A stretch of DNA of 10,527 nt, taken from positions 1 to 10,527 of the forward strand of contig JASJHH010000035.1 in NCBI GenBank assembly GCA_033791145.1, read 5' to 3'. Position 1 is the stretch's first letter. The number at the start of each line of letters is the position of its first letter. The notes under the pieces are model-generated. The model searched no databases and was not told the origin of the DNA. It worked only from the letters and a program-made list of their open reading frames with translations. This DNA comes from JAALKW01 sp033791145 (lineage in GTDB: Bacteria; Pseudomonadota; Gammaproteobacteria; Legionellales; Legionellaceae). The position numbers were made by a program, and so were the translations under genes. Shown here in pieces: positions 1 through 7,541 of the stretch.

Positions 1-1
1 T

Positions 2-1471
2 GAAGCAGAAATTGCATCACACAAACTCATGCTGCGCGCAGGGTTCATCCGTCCACTGGCATCAGGGCTTTATACGTGGCTGCCACTCGGCCTTAAAGTA
101 CTGCGCAATATAGAGGCTGTGATACGTGAGGAACTCAAAAAAACAGGTGCTTTAGAGCTTTTAATGCCGGCTATTCAGCCCGCTGAGCTTTGGCATGAAA
201 CCGAACGTTGGGATACATTTGGTGGGCAGTTATTACGAATTACCGATAATAATCAGCGTGAATACTGCTTTGGCCCAACACATGAAGAAGTCATTACTGA
301 CTTAATGCGTCAAGAATTGCAATCTTATAAACAATTGCCAGTAAATTTATATCAAATTCAAACCAAGTTTCGTGATGAAATCAGGCCTCGTTTTGGTGTT
401 ATGCGTGCGCGTGAGTTTTTGATGAAAGATGCTTATTCTTTTCATTTAGATACATCATGTCTTGAGAAAACGTATCAAAATATGTTTGAGGCCTATTGCA
501 AAATATTTGATAGGTTAGGTTTTAAATACCGCGCTGTCGAGGCCGACTCAGGTGCTATCGGTGGCGCTGTGTCACATGAGTTTCAAGTACTCGCAGATAC
601 AGGCGAAGATTTAATTGCTTATAGTGACACAAGTGATTATGCCGCAAACGTAGAACAAGCAAGCTGTCTTATCCCTGAAACGCTAGATTTGAGTGACACA
701 CAAACTTTATATGCAAAAGGCGAAAACACCCCTGCTGTTCGGCTTATTTTAAGAAAAGAAGATACTTTAAACAGCACACGCACTGAAAAACATGATTTAA
801 TTGCATCGCCACTTGAGTTAGTTGATACGTCTGAGAGAGAACTTCCTGCTTTAATTGATCATCACGTGCTTGCGATGGATGGCTTTAAAGCGGATACAAA
901 GCATTATGAAGCGTTTGAATTACGTGAAGTTAAATCAGGCGATCAAAGCCCTGATGGCAATGGTGTGCTTAACATCTGCCGCGGCATTGAAGTCGGGCAT
1001 ATTTTTCAACTCGGTTCTAAATACGCCGAACTCATGAAAGCAAATGTACTTAATCGTGAAGGTAAAGCACAAACGCTACTCATGGGCTGTTATGGCCTCG
1101 GTATTTCACGCATGGTAGCCGCTGCCATTGAGCAGAACCATGATGAACGCGGTATTTGCTTACCTGAGGCTATGGCGCCTTTTCAAATTAATATTATCCC
1201 GATTAACATGCATCGCTCTGAGCGCGTTAAAGAAGCCGCTGAAAAGCTTTATCACGATTTAATCAAACAAGGCTTTGATGTGCTACTTGATGACCGAAAA
1301 GAGCGCCCTGGTGTTTTATTTGCAGATAATGACCTAATCGGCATTCCGCATCGACTTGTGATTGGTGAGCGCGGCCTCGATGCAGGCATGATTGAATATA
1401 AAGCACGATGTGACGCTGAGGCGATTCAAGTGCCTATGGATGAAGTGCAAGCTTTCCTGTTAAAAAAATAA
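2..1471 (+). CDS. proS: Prolyl-tRNA synthetase, bacterial type with shortened INS domain (5' end outside window)
   Basis: Class II aminoacyl-tRNA synthetase that charges tRNA(Pro) with proline in the cytoplasm. The frame is open from base 2 and reads EAEIASHKLMLRAG, which matches E. coli ProRS from about residue 17. The ATG at 29 is therefore internal and about 16 N-terminal codons lie upstream of the window. Counting from that ATG, the motif 2 region is TKFRDEIRPRFGVMRAREF (112-130), GCYGLGISRM is the motif 3 region, and the anticodon-binding domain follows with LLDDRKERPGVLFAD. The segment between YAANVE (about residue 209) and GDQSPDG (304) is the INS editing insertion. It has about 94 residues, against about 158 in E. 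coli as I recall that sequence, so the whole protein would be about 505 residues instead of 572. The aminoacylation core looks intact. The ATPase gene follows closely on the same strand. Confidence 0.95.
   Translation, partial: EAEIASHKLMLRAGFIRPLASGLYTWLPLGLKVLRNIEAVIREELKKTGALELLMPAIQPAELWHETERWDTFGGQLLRITDNNQREYCFGPTHEEVITDLMRQELQSYKQLPVNLYQIQTKFRDEIRPRFGVMRAREFLMKDAYSFHLDTSCLEKTYQNMFEAYCKIFDRLGFKYRAVEADSGAIGGAVSHEFQVLADTGEDLIAYSDTSDYAANVEQASCLIPETLDLSDTQTLYAKGENTPAVRLILRKEDTLNSTRTEKHDLIASPLELVDTSERELPALIDHHVLAMDGFKADTKHYEAFELREVKSGDQSPDGNGVLNICRGIEVGHIFQLGSKYAELMKANVLNREGKAQTLLMGCYGLGISRMVAAAIEQNHDERGICLPEAMAPFQINIIPINMHRSERVKEAAEKLYHDLIKQGFDVLLDDRKERPGVLFADNDLIGIPHRLVIGERGLDAGMIEYKARCDAEAIQVPMDEVQAFLLKK
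656..937 (+). other. Reduced INS (editing) domain within proS
   Basis: This part of proS corresponds to the INS domain, which in E. coli ProRS hydrolyses Ala-tRNA(Pro). The second half is recognisable: VRLILRKEDTLN aligns with the E. coli strand VALLVRGDHELN, IASPLELVDTSE with VASPLTFATEEE, and LAMDGFKADTKHY with VAAMSDFAAGANIDGKHY. Absent are the first 40 or so residues, including the segment with the catalytic lysine (K279 in E. coli), and the glycine-rich GxGPV loop. Editing in cis is therefore probably lost or weak. The alignment was done by eye from memory of the E. coli protein. Confidence 0.7.
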
Positions 1472-1477
1472 GATTTG

Positions 1478-1516
1478 TTGACATACACTCAATTTTCGGC
1501 GAATATTGAGTGTATG
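1478..1516 (+). promoter_or_regulatory. Perfect inverted repeat with overlapping promoter-like hexamers at the ATPase start
   Basis: The arms catacactcaat (1482-1493) and attgagtgtatg (1505-1516) are perfect reverse complements of 12 bp, with an 11-nt centre in which ttc/gaa can also pair. The last three bases of the right arm are the preferred ATG of the ATPase gene. A perfect -35-like TTGACA lies at 1478-1483, with a 4/6 match to TATAAT (aatatt, 1502-1507) 18 nt downstream. A promoter here would start transcription almost at the ATG. The site could be an operator or an RNA hairpin that hides the start codon. No T-run follows, so it is not a typical terminator for proS. The repeat is certain; the promoter and its function are inferred. 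Confidence 0.5.
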
Positions 1517-2710
1517 AACTATATTAATCGAAATATTGCTTCGCGACTCGATACCTTTTTAAAGACAGGTAAAAGTGTTTTATTGCTTGGCGCTCGGCAA
1601 ACAGGTAAAACAACGTTATTAAAACAAAGACCTTGTGATTTTTATGTCTCATTCATACAACCGAGGGAACGACTACGGTATGAGCTTGATCCGAGCACAC
1701 TCGCCGATGAAGTCATCGCACTGGCAGAACAATCAAGCACCAAGCCTTTGGTGATTGTTGATGAAGTACAAAAAGTGCCTGCTATCATGGACGTTGTGCA
1801 AGGTTTAATCGACGACAACGTGTGTCAATTTGTATTAACAGGCTCATCTGCGCGTAAACTTAAACATGGGGCGCATATTAATTTACTCCCAGGCCGGCTG
1901 CTTCCACTTCGCTTATCCCCACTCTCGTTTGATGAGACCCCACTACTCGATAAGACATTACCCGATCTGCTGCTCTTTGGTGCCTTACCAGAGATTGTTA
2001 CAACAACAAATACTGATGAAAAAGAAATGTTGTTAGATGCGTATGTCACCTTATATCTAGAAGAAGAAATTCGGACAGAAGCGATTGTACGAAATGTGGC
2101 AAATTTTGCTCGATTTCTTGAGCTGGCTGCTAGTGAATCTGGAGCAATCGTTAATTATTCAAAGTTATCTCAAGTCGTCGGTGTGGCGCACACAACCATA
2201 GCAGAATATTACCAAATATTAGAAGATTGCCTGATTGTCGAACGTATTGAACCACTGATTAAAAGCAAAACACGCCGCAAATTAACCAAAAGTAACAAGT
2301 ATTTATTATTTGATATGGGATTGAGGCGGCTTGCTGCTAAAGAGGGTGTCAAATTATCCAATGAGCGTATGGGTCAATTATTCGAGCAACTGATTGGATT
2401 AGAACTTGTTAAACAAGCACAATTTTATGCCGAAAAAATCAGTATAAAATATTGGCGAGACGCGGACGGTCCAGAAGTAGATTGGGTGATTGATAAACAA
2501 GATTTTTATATTCCGCTCGAAGTAAAATATACCAACAATCCGAAACAATCCGATGCAAAACATTTAAAAACTTTTCTAAAAGAATACGATAACGTTGAGT
2601 TTGCATATGTTATCTGCCAAGTACCCAGAAAGCAGAAACTATTTGAAAATATTTATGCTATCCCTTGGCAAGACTTACCGAGTTTGTTTCACAGTACTAA
2701 TGATTTATAG
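1514..2710 (+). CDS. AAA+ ATPase with AAA_14 core and DUF4143 C-terminal domain
   Basis: A 398-residue protein of the widespread prokaryotic AAA_14/DUF4143 ATPase family, whose cellular role is generally unknown. Visible parts are Walker A GARQTGKT (26-33), Walker B LVIVDE (79-84), a sensor-like VLTGSSARKL (107-116) and LPGRLLPLRLSPLSF (125-139). A winged-helix-like middle follows (about 190-250, with YSKLSQVVGVAHTTIAEYY). The C-terminal DUF4143 part has YWRDADGPEVDWV and PLEVKY, so E321, D323, E336 and K338 resemble a PD-(D/E)XK nuclease-type core. There is no signal peptide or membrane segment. An in-frame TTG at 1475 would add 13 residues; I prefer the ATG at 1514 because family members start close to an INR-type sequence. 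Neither start has a clear Shine-Dalgarno site. No partner or toxin gene adjoins it. Confidence 0.85.
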   Translation: MNYINRNIASRLDTFLKTGKSVLLLGARQTGKTTLLKQRPCDFYVSFIQPRERLRYELDPSTLADEVIALAEQSSTKPLVIVDEVQKVPAIMDVVQGLIDDNVCQFVLTGSSARKLKHGAHINLLPGRLLPLRLSPLSFDETPLLDKTLPDLLLFGALPEIVTTTNTDEKEMLLDAYVTLYLEEEIRTEAIVRNVANFARFLELAASESGAIVNYSKLSQVVGVAHTTIAEYYQILEDCLIVERIEPLIKSKTRRKLTKSNKYLLFDMGLRRLAAKEGVKLSNERMGQLFEQLIGLELVKQAQFYAEKISIKYWRDADGPEVDWVIDKQDFYIPLEVKYTNNPKQSDAKHLKTFLKEYDNVEFAYVICQVPRKQKLFENIYAIPWQDLPSLFHSTNDL

Positions 2711-2711
2711 A

Positions 2712-2746
2712 GCCCACCCGGACAAGCCGGGTGGCGTAGGCGCTAC
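2712..2746. terminator. GC-rich palindrome between convergent genes, probable bidirectional terminator or REP-like element
   Basis: The only non-coding DNA between the convergent ATPase and ahcY stop codons is 37 bp, and it is almost all palindrome. CCACCCGG (2714-2721) pairs perfectly with CCGGGTGG (2727-2734) across a 5-nt loop. Immediately after comes a second small stem, gtag/ctac (2736-2739 and 2743-2746), around gcg. Position and stability suggest that it stops transcription from both sides. Neither strand has a proper T-run after the stem, so it is not a textbook intrinsic terminator. A REP-type palindromic repeat is the alternative. Confidence 0.55.
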
Positions 2747-2747
2747 C

Positions 2748-4055
2748 CTAATACCGATAATACTCAGGCTTATACGGCCCGTGCACCGATAGATTCAAAT
2801 AAGCCGCTTGCTCTGCAGTCAGTGCTGTCAGCTTTGCGCCAATTTTATCTAGATGTAATCTTGCGACTTTTTCATCTAGTTTTTTCGGCAGCGTATACAC
2901 TTGTTTATCATAATTATCTGTATGCTGAAAAAGTTCTATTTGTGCAAGCACTTGGTTTGTAAAAGACGCGGACATCACAAAACTTGGATGACCTGTCGCG
3001 CATCCTAAATTCACCAGTCGCCCTTCAGCTAATACGGTTAGGCGTTTGCCATCTGGAAAAATCACCTGATCAACCTGTGGCTTAATATTATCCCAGGGAT
3101 ATTGCTTTAAACTCGCAATATCAATTTCAGAATCAAAGTGCCCTATATTGCATAATATCGCTTGGCTCTTCATGCGCGCCATGTGTGCATGCGTCACCAC
3201 ATGATAATTACCTGTTGCTGTGACTAAAATATCAACTTCGTGGGCCACATCATCGAGAGTTACCACGCGATACCCTTCCATTGCAGCTTGCAGGGCGCAA
3301 ATCGGGTCAATTTCTGAAATATACACTGTTGCACCTTGGCCTCTGAGCGCTTGTGCACAGCCTTTACCCACGTCGCCGTAGCCTAAAATCAAAGCAACTT
3401 TACCGGCAATCATCACATCTGTTGCGCGCTTAATCCCATCTAAAAGCGATTCACGGCAGCCATATAAATTATCAAATTTAGATTTTGTGACCGAATCGTT
3501 TACATTCATGGCGGGCATGCCGAGCGTTTTGTTTTTAGCCATTTCATACAGCCTAGCAACGCCTGTGGTGGTTTCTTCTGAGAGGCCTTTAAGATTAGAT
3601 AACAGCTCAGGATAATCAATATGCACTAAAGCCGTTAAATCGCCACCATCATCTAATAATAAATTAGGGGTCCAATTATTTGGGCCTTTAATCGTTTGAT
3701 GTACACACCACGTGTATTCTTCTTCGGTTTCACCTTTCCAGGCAAATACAGGTACACCTGTTGCTGCAATGGCTGCCGCCGCATGGTCTTGGGTTGAAAA
3801 AATATTACATGACGACCAGCGTACTTCGGCACCCAAAGCACATAACGTTTCGATTAAAACAGCTGTTTGAATAGTCATGTGTAGGCAACCCGCAATGCGG
3901 GCGCCCATTAATGGCTTTGAGGCTGAAAATTCATCTCGCAATGCCATAAGACCTGGCATTTCAGTTTCAGCTATCGAAATTTCTTTTCGGCCCCATTCTG
4001 CAAGGCTTAAATCAGCTACACGGTAATCCGTTACTTTCTCGCTTATTTCCGACAT
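2748..4055 (-). CDS. ahcY: S-adenosylhomocysteine hydrolase
   Basis: NAD-dependent cytoplasmic tetramer that splits S-adenosylhomocysteine into adenosine and homocysteine, relieving product inhibition of methyltransferases and feeding methionine recycling. At 435 residues it is full length and close to the short (about 432-residue) form. Visible signatures are STQDHAAAAIA (87-97), the substrate-domain segment PAMNVNDSVTKSKFDN with K191 and D195, the NAD-binding loop GYGDVGKG (225-232), and the C-terminal PYKPEYYRY, whose Lys and Tyr reach into the neighbouring subunit's cofactor site. The ATG at 4055 has a strong AAGGAG at 4063-4068, 7 nt away. The start lies inside the end of metK, so coupled translation is likely. 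It implies the SahH route of SAH disposal rather than Pfs/LuxS alone. It is the last gene of the leftward cluster. Confidence 0.97.
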   Translation of the reverse strand: MSEISEKVTDYRVADLSLAEWGRKEISIAETEMPGLMALRDEFSASKPLMGARIAGCLHMTIQTAVLIETLCALGAEVRWSSCNIFSTQDHAAAAIAATGVPVFAWKGETEEEYTWCVHQTIKGPNNWTPNLLLDDGGDLTALVHIDYPELLSNLKGLSEETTTGVARLYEMAKNKTLGMPAMNVNDSVTKSKFDNLYGCRESLLDGIKRATDVMIAGKVALILGYGDVGKGCAQALRGQGATVYISEIDPICALQAAMEGYRVVTLDDVAHEVDILVTATGNYHVVTHAHMARMKSQAILCNIGHFDSEIDIASLKQYPWDNIKPQVDQVIFPDGKRLTVLAEGRLVNLGCATGHPSFVMSASFTNQVLAQIELFQHTDNYDKQVYTLPKKLDEKVARLHLDKIGAKLTALTAEQAAYLNLSVHGPYKPEYYRY

Positions 4056-5226
4056 GCTTGCTCTCCTTAATTAAGCCCGATACTGCTGCACGTAGTGCAT
4101 TTACTTTATCTAAACGTTCCCAAGGAAAGGCATCACGTCCGTAGTGCCCAAGTGTTGCTGTTTCTCTATAAATCGGTCGCAATAAATCATGATGCGCAAT
4201 AATACCTGCAGGTGTTAAGTCAAAATGTGCTTGAATTAACTCAAGTATCGCACCTGTTTCAATTTGGCCGGTTCCAAATGTTTCAACATGAATCGAGGTA
4301 GGCTCTACAACACCAATGGCATAAGACACTTGGATTTCGCATTTATCTGCAATACCTGCTGCTACCAAGTTTTTAGCAACATGACGCGCTGCATATGCGC
4401 CTGAACGATCTACTTTTGATGGGTCTTTACCTGAGAAGCAACCGCCTCCATGACGTGCCATGCCGCCGTAAGTATCTACAATAATTTTACGGCCTGTTAA
4501 CCCACAATCACCGAGTGGCCCACCAATCACAAAGCGGCCTGTTGGATTAATCAAAAATCGCGTATCAGCTGTTATCCATTGACTTGGCAGTGTCGGTCTA
4601 ATAATTTTCTCTTCAACCAGACGTACGAGTTCTGCTTGCTTAATTTCAGGGGCATGTTGTGTCGAAAAAACAACTGTATCAATTGCAACAGGTTTACCGT
4701 CTTGATACCGCAAGGTCAACTGGCATTTTGCGTCAGGTCTTAACCAAGGCAGCTCACCACTTTTTCGAAGTTCTGCTTGGCGCGCCATTAAAAGATGTGA
4801 ATAGGCAATAGGAGCCGGCATAAACACATCGGTTTCATTGGAAGCATAACCAAACATTAAGCCTTGATCGCCCGCACCTAAAACCGTCTTATTGGCTTGA
4901 TCAACACCTTGTGCTATATCAGGAGATTGCTTGCCTATGGCTGAAAGTACAGCACATGATTCCCAGTCAAAACCCATCGTTGAACTATTATAACCAATAT
5001 CTCGTATGACACCGCGTGCGAGCTCTTCCACATCAACCCAAGCAGTTGTTGTGATTTCGCCGCCGACTAATACCATGCCAGTTTTAACAAAGGTTTCACA
5101 GGCAACACGCGCATGCTTATCTTGCGTTAAAATCGCATCAAGTACCGCATCTGAAATTTGGTCGGCTATTTTATCTGGATGACCTTCTGAGACTGATTCT
5201 GAAGTAAATACACTGCTAAAACTCAC
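4012..5226 (-). CDS. metK: S-adenosylmethionine synthetase
   Basis: Makes S-adenosylmethionine from methionine and ATP, releasing phosphate and pyrophosphate; a cytoplasmic tetramer using Mg and K ions. Seen here are GHPDK near the N-terminus (15-19, with the catalytic His 16), the ATP-binding GAGDQG (117-122), and the glycine-rich GGGCFSGKDPSKVDRSGAY (from 260), where Cys replaces the usual Ala. The start is GTG at 5226, 12 bp after the carA stop, with AAGGA about 9 nt upstream. Family members usually end at about the LRAAAGL position. This one continues 19 residues further (386-404, IKESKHVGNKRESNGLPCS) and overlaps the first 43 bp of ahcY. Paired with ahcY it forms a SAM-cycle unit. No SAM riboswitch is possible in the 12-bp gap. 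Confidence 0.96.
   Translation of the reverse strand: MSFSSVFTSESVSEGHPDKIADQISDAVLDAILTQDKHARVACETFVKTGMVLVGGEITTTAWVDVEELARGVIRDIGYNSSTMGFDWESCAVLSAIGKQSPDIAQGVDQANKTVLGAGDQGLMFGYASNETDVFMPAPIAYSHLLMARQAELRKSGELPWLRPDAKCQLTLRYQDGKPVAIDTVVFSTQHAPEIKQAELVRLVEEKIIRPTLPSQWITADTRFLINPTGRFVIGGPLGDCGLTGRKIIVDTYGGMARHGGGCFSGKDPSKVDRSGAYAARHVAKNLVAAGIADKCEIQVSYAIGVVEPTSIHVETFGTGQIETGAILELIQAHFDLTPAGIIAHHDLLRPIYRETATLGHYGRDAFPWERLDKVNALRAAVSGLIKESKHVGNKRESNGLPCS
4061..4068 (-). promoter_or_regulatory. Strong Shine-Dalgarno site of ahcY, inside metK
   Basis: On the minus strand AAGGAGAG ends 5 nt before the ahcY ATG, and the AAGGAG core is 7 nt away. It lies within the last codons of metK and fixes the ahcY start at 4055. 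Ribosomes finishing metK at 4012 would cross it. Confidence 0.75.
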
Positions 5227-5238
5227 GATAGTATATCC

Positions 5239-6357
5239 TTATTTTGTATGCATCAAATCAATAAACTGATCAAAAATACAAGCTGCATCATGGGGACCTG
5301 GGCCTGCCTCTGGATGTCCTTGAAAACCAAATGCAGGCTGACTCTCATGAATAATACCTTGTAAACTTTTATCAAACAAGGAACGATGGGTCACGCGCAA
5401 ACATTCGGGTAATGACGCTTCATCAATCGCAAAACCATGGTTCTGGCTTGTAATTAACACACGCTCCGGTGACTTCACTTGAAACACAGGATGATTCACA
5501 CCATGATGTCCAAATTTCATTTTAACTGCACGTGCACCACAGGCCAACGCCAAGATTTGAAAACCCAGACAAATCCCAAACAAAGGCATTTGATGTTTTA
5601 ATAAGTCACGCGTTGCCTGAATGGCATAATCACAAGCAGATGGGTCTCCAGGACCGTTAGATAACAACACACCATGCGGGTTCATGGCCATGACATCCTC
5701 TGCTTTCGTATCTGCAGGCACCACTGTAATATAACAGCCTTTATCATATAAACGACGTAAAATACTATGTTTCACACCAAAATCATACACAACCACATGC
5801 AGGCGCGGCGGCTCTGAATCGAGCGCCCAAGCACCACGCCCAGCATGCCAACGTTCTATTGTTTTTCGAGATACCTGACGCGCTAAATCAACCCCTGACA
5901 AGCCAGGGTAAGCTTTAGCACGCGCTAAAGCGTCATCAATTTGATGCACATCCGTTGTAATACACGCAGAAACAGCGCCTTTATCACGTAAATAATGGGT
6001 TAATGCACGCGTATCAACCCCTGCAATTGCAACCACACGATGTTTTTTCAAAAAATCAGGTAAGCTCAGCTCCGAACGATAATTACTAGACAGCGAAATA
6101 TCATTTTGAAGCACTAAACCTTCAGCCCAAACACGTGAAGACTCCATATCGTCTTGATTACAGCCTGTATTACCCACATGTGCGGTTGTAAACATCACGA
6201 GTTGATGTGCATAAGAAGGATCTGTGAGAATTTCCTGATAACCGGTCATGCCTGTATTAAATACAAGCTCACCAGCTGAAGTCCCTGAGGCACCAACAGA
6301 AAAACCCTCAAATTTTGAGCCATCCGCAAGAACAAGACATGCCGGTGAGTTAATCAT
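5239..6357 (-). CDS. carA: Carbamoyl phosphate synthetase small (glutaminase) subunit
   Basis: Hydrolyses glutamine and passes ammonia to the large subunit CarB for carbamoyl phosphate, the precursor of pyrimidines and arginine. At 372 residues it is close to the usual length. The N-terminal small-subunit domain has LVFNTGMTGYQEILTDPSYA (31-50). The class I glutamine amidotransferase domain shows SNGPGDPS (233-240), the nucleophile Cys 263 in GICLGFQ (Phe where His is commonest), and the His 348/Glu 350 pair in FQGHPEAGPGPHDA. All catalytic residues are present. The ATG directly abuts the dnaJ stop (TAAATG), and the only SD-like AGGA is about 13 nt upstream, so initiation is probably coupled to dnaJ termination. 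carB, which usually follows carA, is not here: metK comes next. Confidence 0.96.
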   Translation of the reverse strand: MINSPACLVLADGSKFEGFSVGASGTSAGELVFNTGMTGYQEILTDPSYAHQLVMFTTAHVGNTGCNQDDMESSRVWAEGLVLQNDISLSSNYRSELSLPDFLKKHRVVAIAGVDTRALTHYLRDKGAVSACITTDVHQIDDALARAKAYPGLSGVDLARQVSRKTIERWHAGRGAWALDSEPPRLHVVVYDFGVKHSILRRLYDKGCYITVVPADTKAEDVMAMNPHGVLLSNGPGDPSACDYAIQATRDLLKHQMPLFGICLGFQILALACGARAVKMKFGHHGVNHPVFQVKSPERVLITSQNHGFAIDEASLPECLRVTHRSLFDKSLQGIIHESQPAFGFQGHPEAGPGPHDAACIFDQFIDLMHTK

Positions 6358-7518
6358 TTAAAGTTTCATATCCTCAAAAAATTGCTTTACACGACCAAAC
6401 CATGACGTTGATTGCGGCGAATGTGCGTCTGGATTTTTATCTAGCGATGTTTGAAACTGCTCTAAAAACGTTTTTTGATCTCGTGAAAGCTTCACCGGTG
6501 TTTCAACCATCACACGACATAGTAAATCACCTGAGCCATGTGCACGCACTGATTTTACGCCTTTTCCACGCAAACGAAATAACTTACCTGTTTGTGTTTC
6601 AGCCGGAATTTTTAAGGCTACGCGCCCATCTAGCGTCGGCACATCAATGCTGCCACCCAATGCTGCTGTCGTAAAGGCAATCGGTACTTCACAATGCAAG
6701 TTTTTGCCATCTCTTTCAAAAATAGCATGTTTTTTCACTGCAACTTGTACGTATAAATCACCTGTTGGACCACCATATAAGCCGGCTTCGCCTTCGCCAC
6801 TTAAACGCACGCGATCACCTTCATCAACACCTGCCGGTATTTTAACCGTCAGTGTTTTACTATCACGTACACGGCCTTGACCATGACAGCTATCACATGG
6901 ATCAGAAATCACCTGACCCTCACCATGACAATGCGGACAGGTTTGTTGTATCGAAAAAAAGCCTTGCTGTATTCGAACTTGTCCAACCCCATTACAGGTT
7001 TCACAGCTGGTTGGTTTGGTGCCTTTTTTGCCACCAGAACCATCACACGCACCACAGGCAACATGTCTCGGCACTGTAATTTCAACTGATTTACCATGCG
7101 CTGCATCTTCAAGGGTCAGTTGAACACTGACTTGTAAGTCAGCGCCACGTTGTGCACGTGAACCCGCACTTCCACCGCGAGAACCACCACGCCCACCACT
7201 AGTAAATATATTTTCAAAAATATCTTCAAATACATCACCAAATCCGCCGCCAAACCCACCGGCACCCGGTCCGCCGCCTCCAGCCATGCCATCAACACCT
7301 GCATGTCCAAATTGGTCGTACGCCGCACGTTTTTCTTTATCAGAAATAATGGCATAGGCTTTTTGAATTTCTTTGAATTTTTCTTCTGATGATTTATCAC
7401 CCGGATTTCTATCCGGATGATATTTCATCGCAAGCTTACGATAGGCCTTTTTTACGTCTGCATCACTGGCGTCGCGCGCGACACCGAGAAGCTCATAATA
7501 ATCATCTTGCTGCTGCAT
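6358..7518 (-). CDS. dnaJ: Hsp40 co-chaperone DnaJ
   Basis: Delivers unfolded proteins to DnaK and stimulates its ATPase. The full class A architecture is present in 386 residues. A J domain (about 5-70) carries the essential HPD at 34-36. A Gly/Phe-rich stretch runs from about 71 to 107. Four zinc-binding repeats follow: CGACDGSG (C155/C158), CETCNGVG (C172/C175), CPHCHGEG (C194/C197) and CDSCHGQG (C208/C211). The substrate-binding C-terminal domains and dimerisation end complete it. It starts at the ATG at 7518, 23 bp after the dnaK stop, behind a weak purine-rich GAGAGAG. Its stop codon touches the carA start. Nothing is missing or unusual in the protein. Confidence 0.97.
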   Translation of the reverse strand: MQQQDDYYELLGVARDASDADVKKAYRKLAMKYHPDRNPGDKSSEEKFKEIQKAYAIISDKEKRAAYDQFGHAGVDGMAGGGGPGAGGFGGGFGDVFEDIFENIFTSGGRGGSRGGSAGSRAQRGADLQVSVQLTLEDAAHGKSVEITVPRHVACGACDGSGGKKGTKPTSCETCNGVGQVRIQQGFFSIQQTCPHCHGEGQVISDPCDSCHGQGRVRDSKTLTVKIPAGVDEGDRVRLSGEGEAGLYGGPTGDLYVQVAVKKHAIFERDGKNLHCEVPIAFTTAALGGSIDVPTLDGRVALKIPAETQTGKLFRLRGKGVKSVRAHGSGDLLCRVMVETPVKLSRDQKTFLEQFQTSLDKNPDAHSPQSTSWFGRVKQFFEDMKL

Positions 7519-7541
7519 GAATTGCTCTCTCGGTGTAAGAC

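Noticed and set aside
1825..2049. 74-codon minus-strand frame inside the ATPase gene
   Set aside because: It overlaps conserved ATPase motifs in sense, is Ser-rich, and has no independent support.
2595..2792. 65-codon plus-strand frame spanning the end of the ATPase and the palindrome
   Set aside because: It runs through the likely terminator into the 3' end of ahcY and shows no recognisable motif.
5227..5238. Possible SAM riboswitch ahead of metK
   Set aside because: Only 12 bp separate carA and metK, far too little for a riboswitch, and no leader-like structure was found within carA.
7201..7320. Apparent tandem repeat of glycine codons
   Set aside because: This is the normal Gly/Phe-rich linker of DnaJ, not a DNA repeat element.
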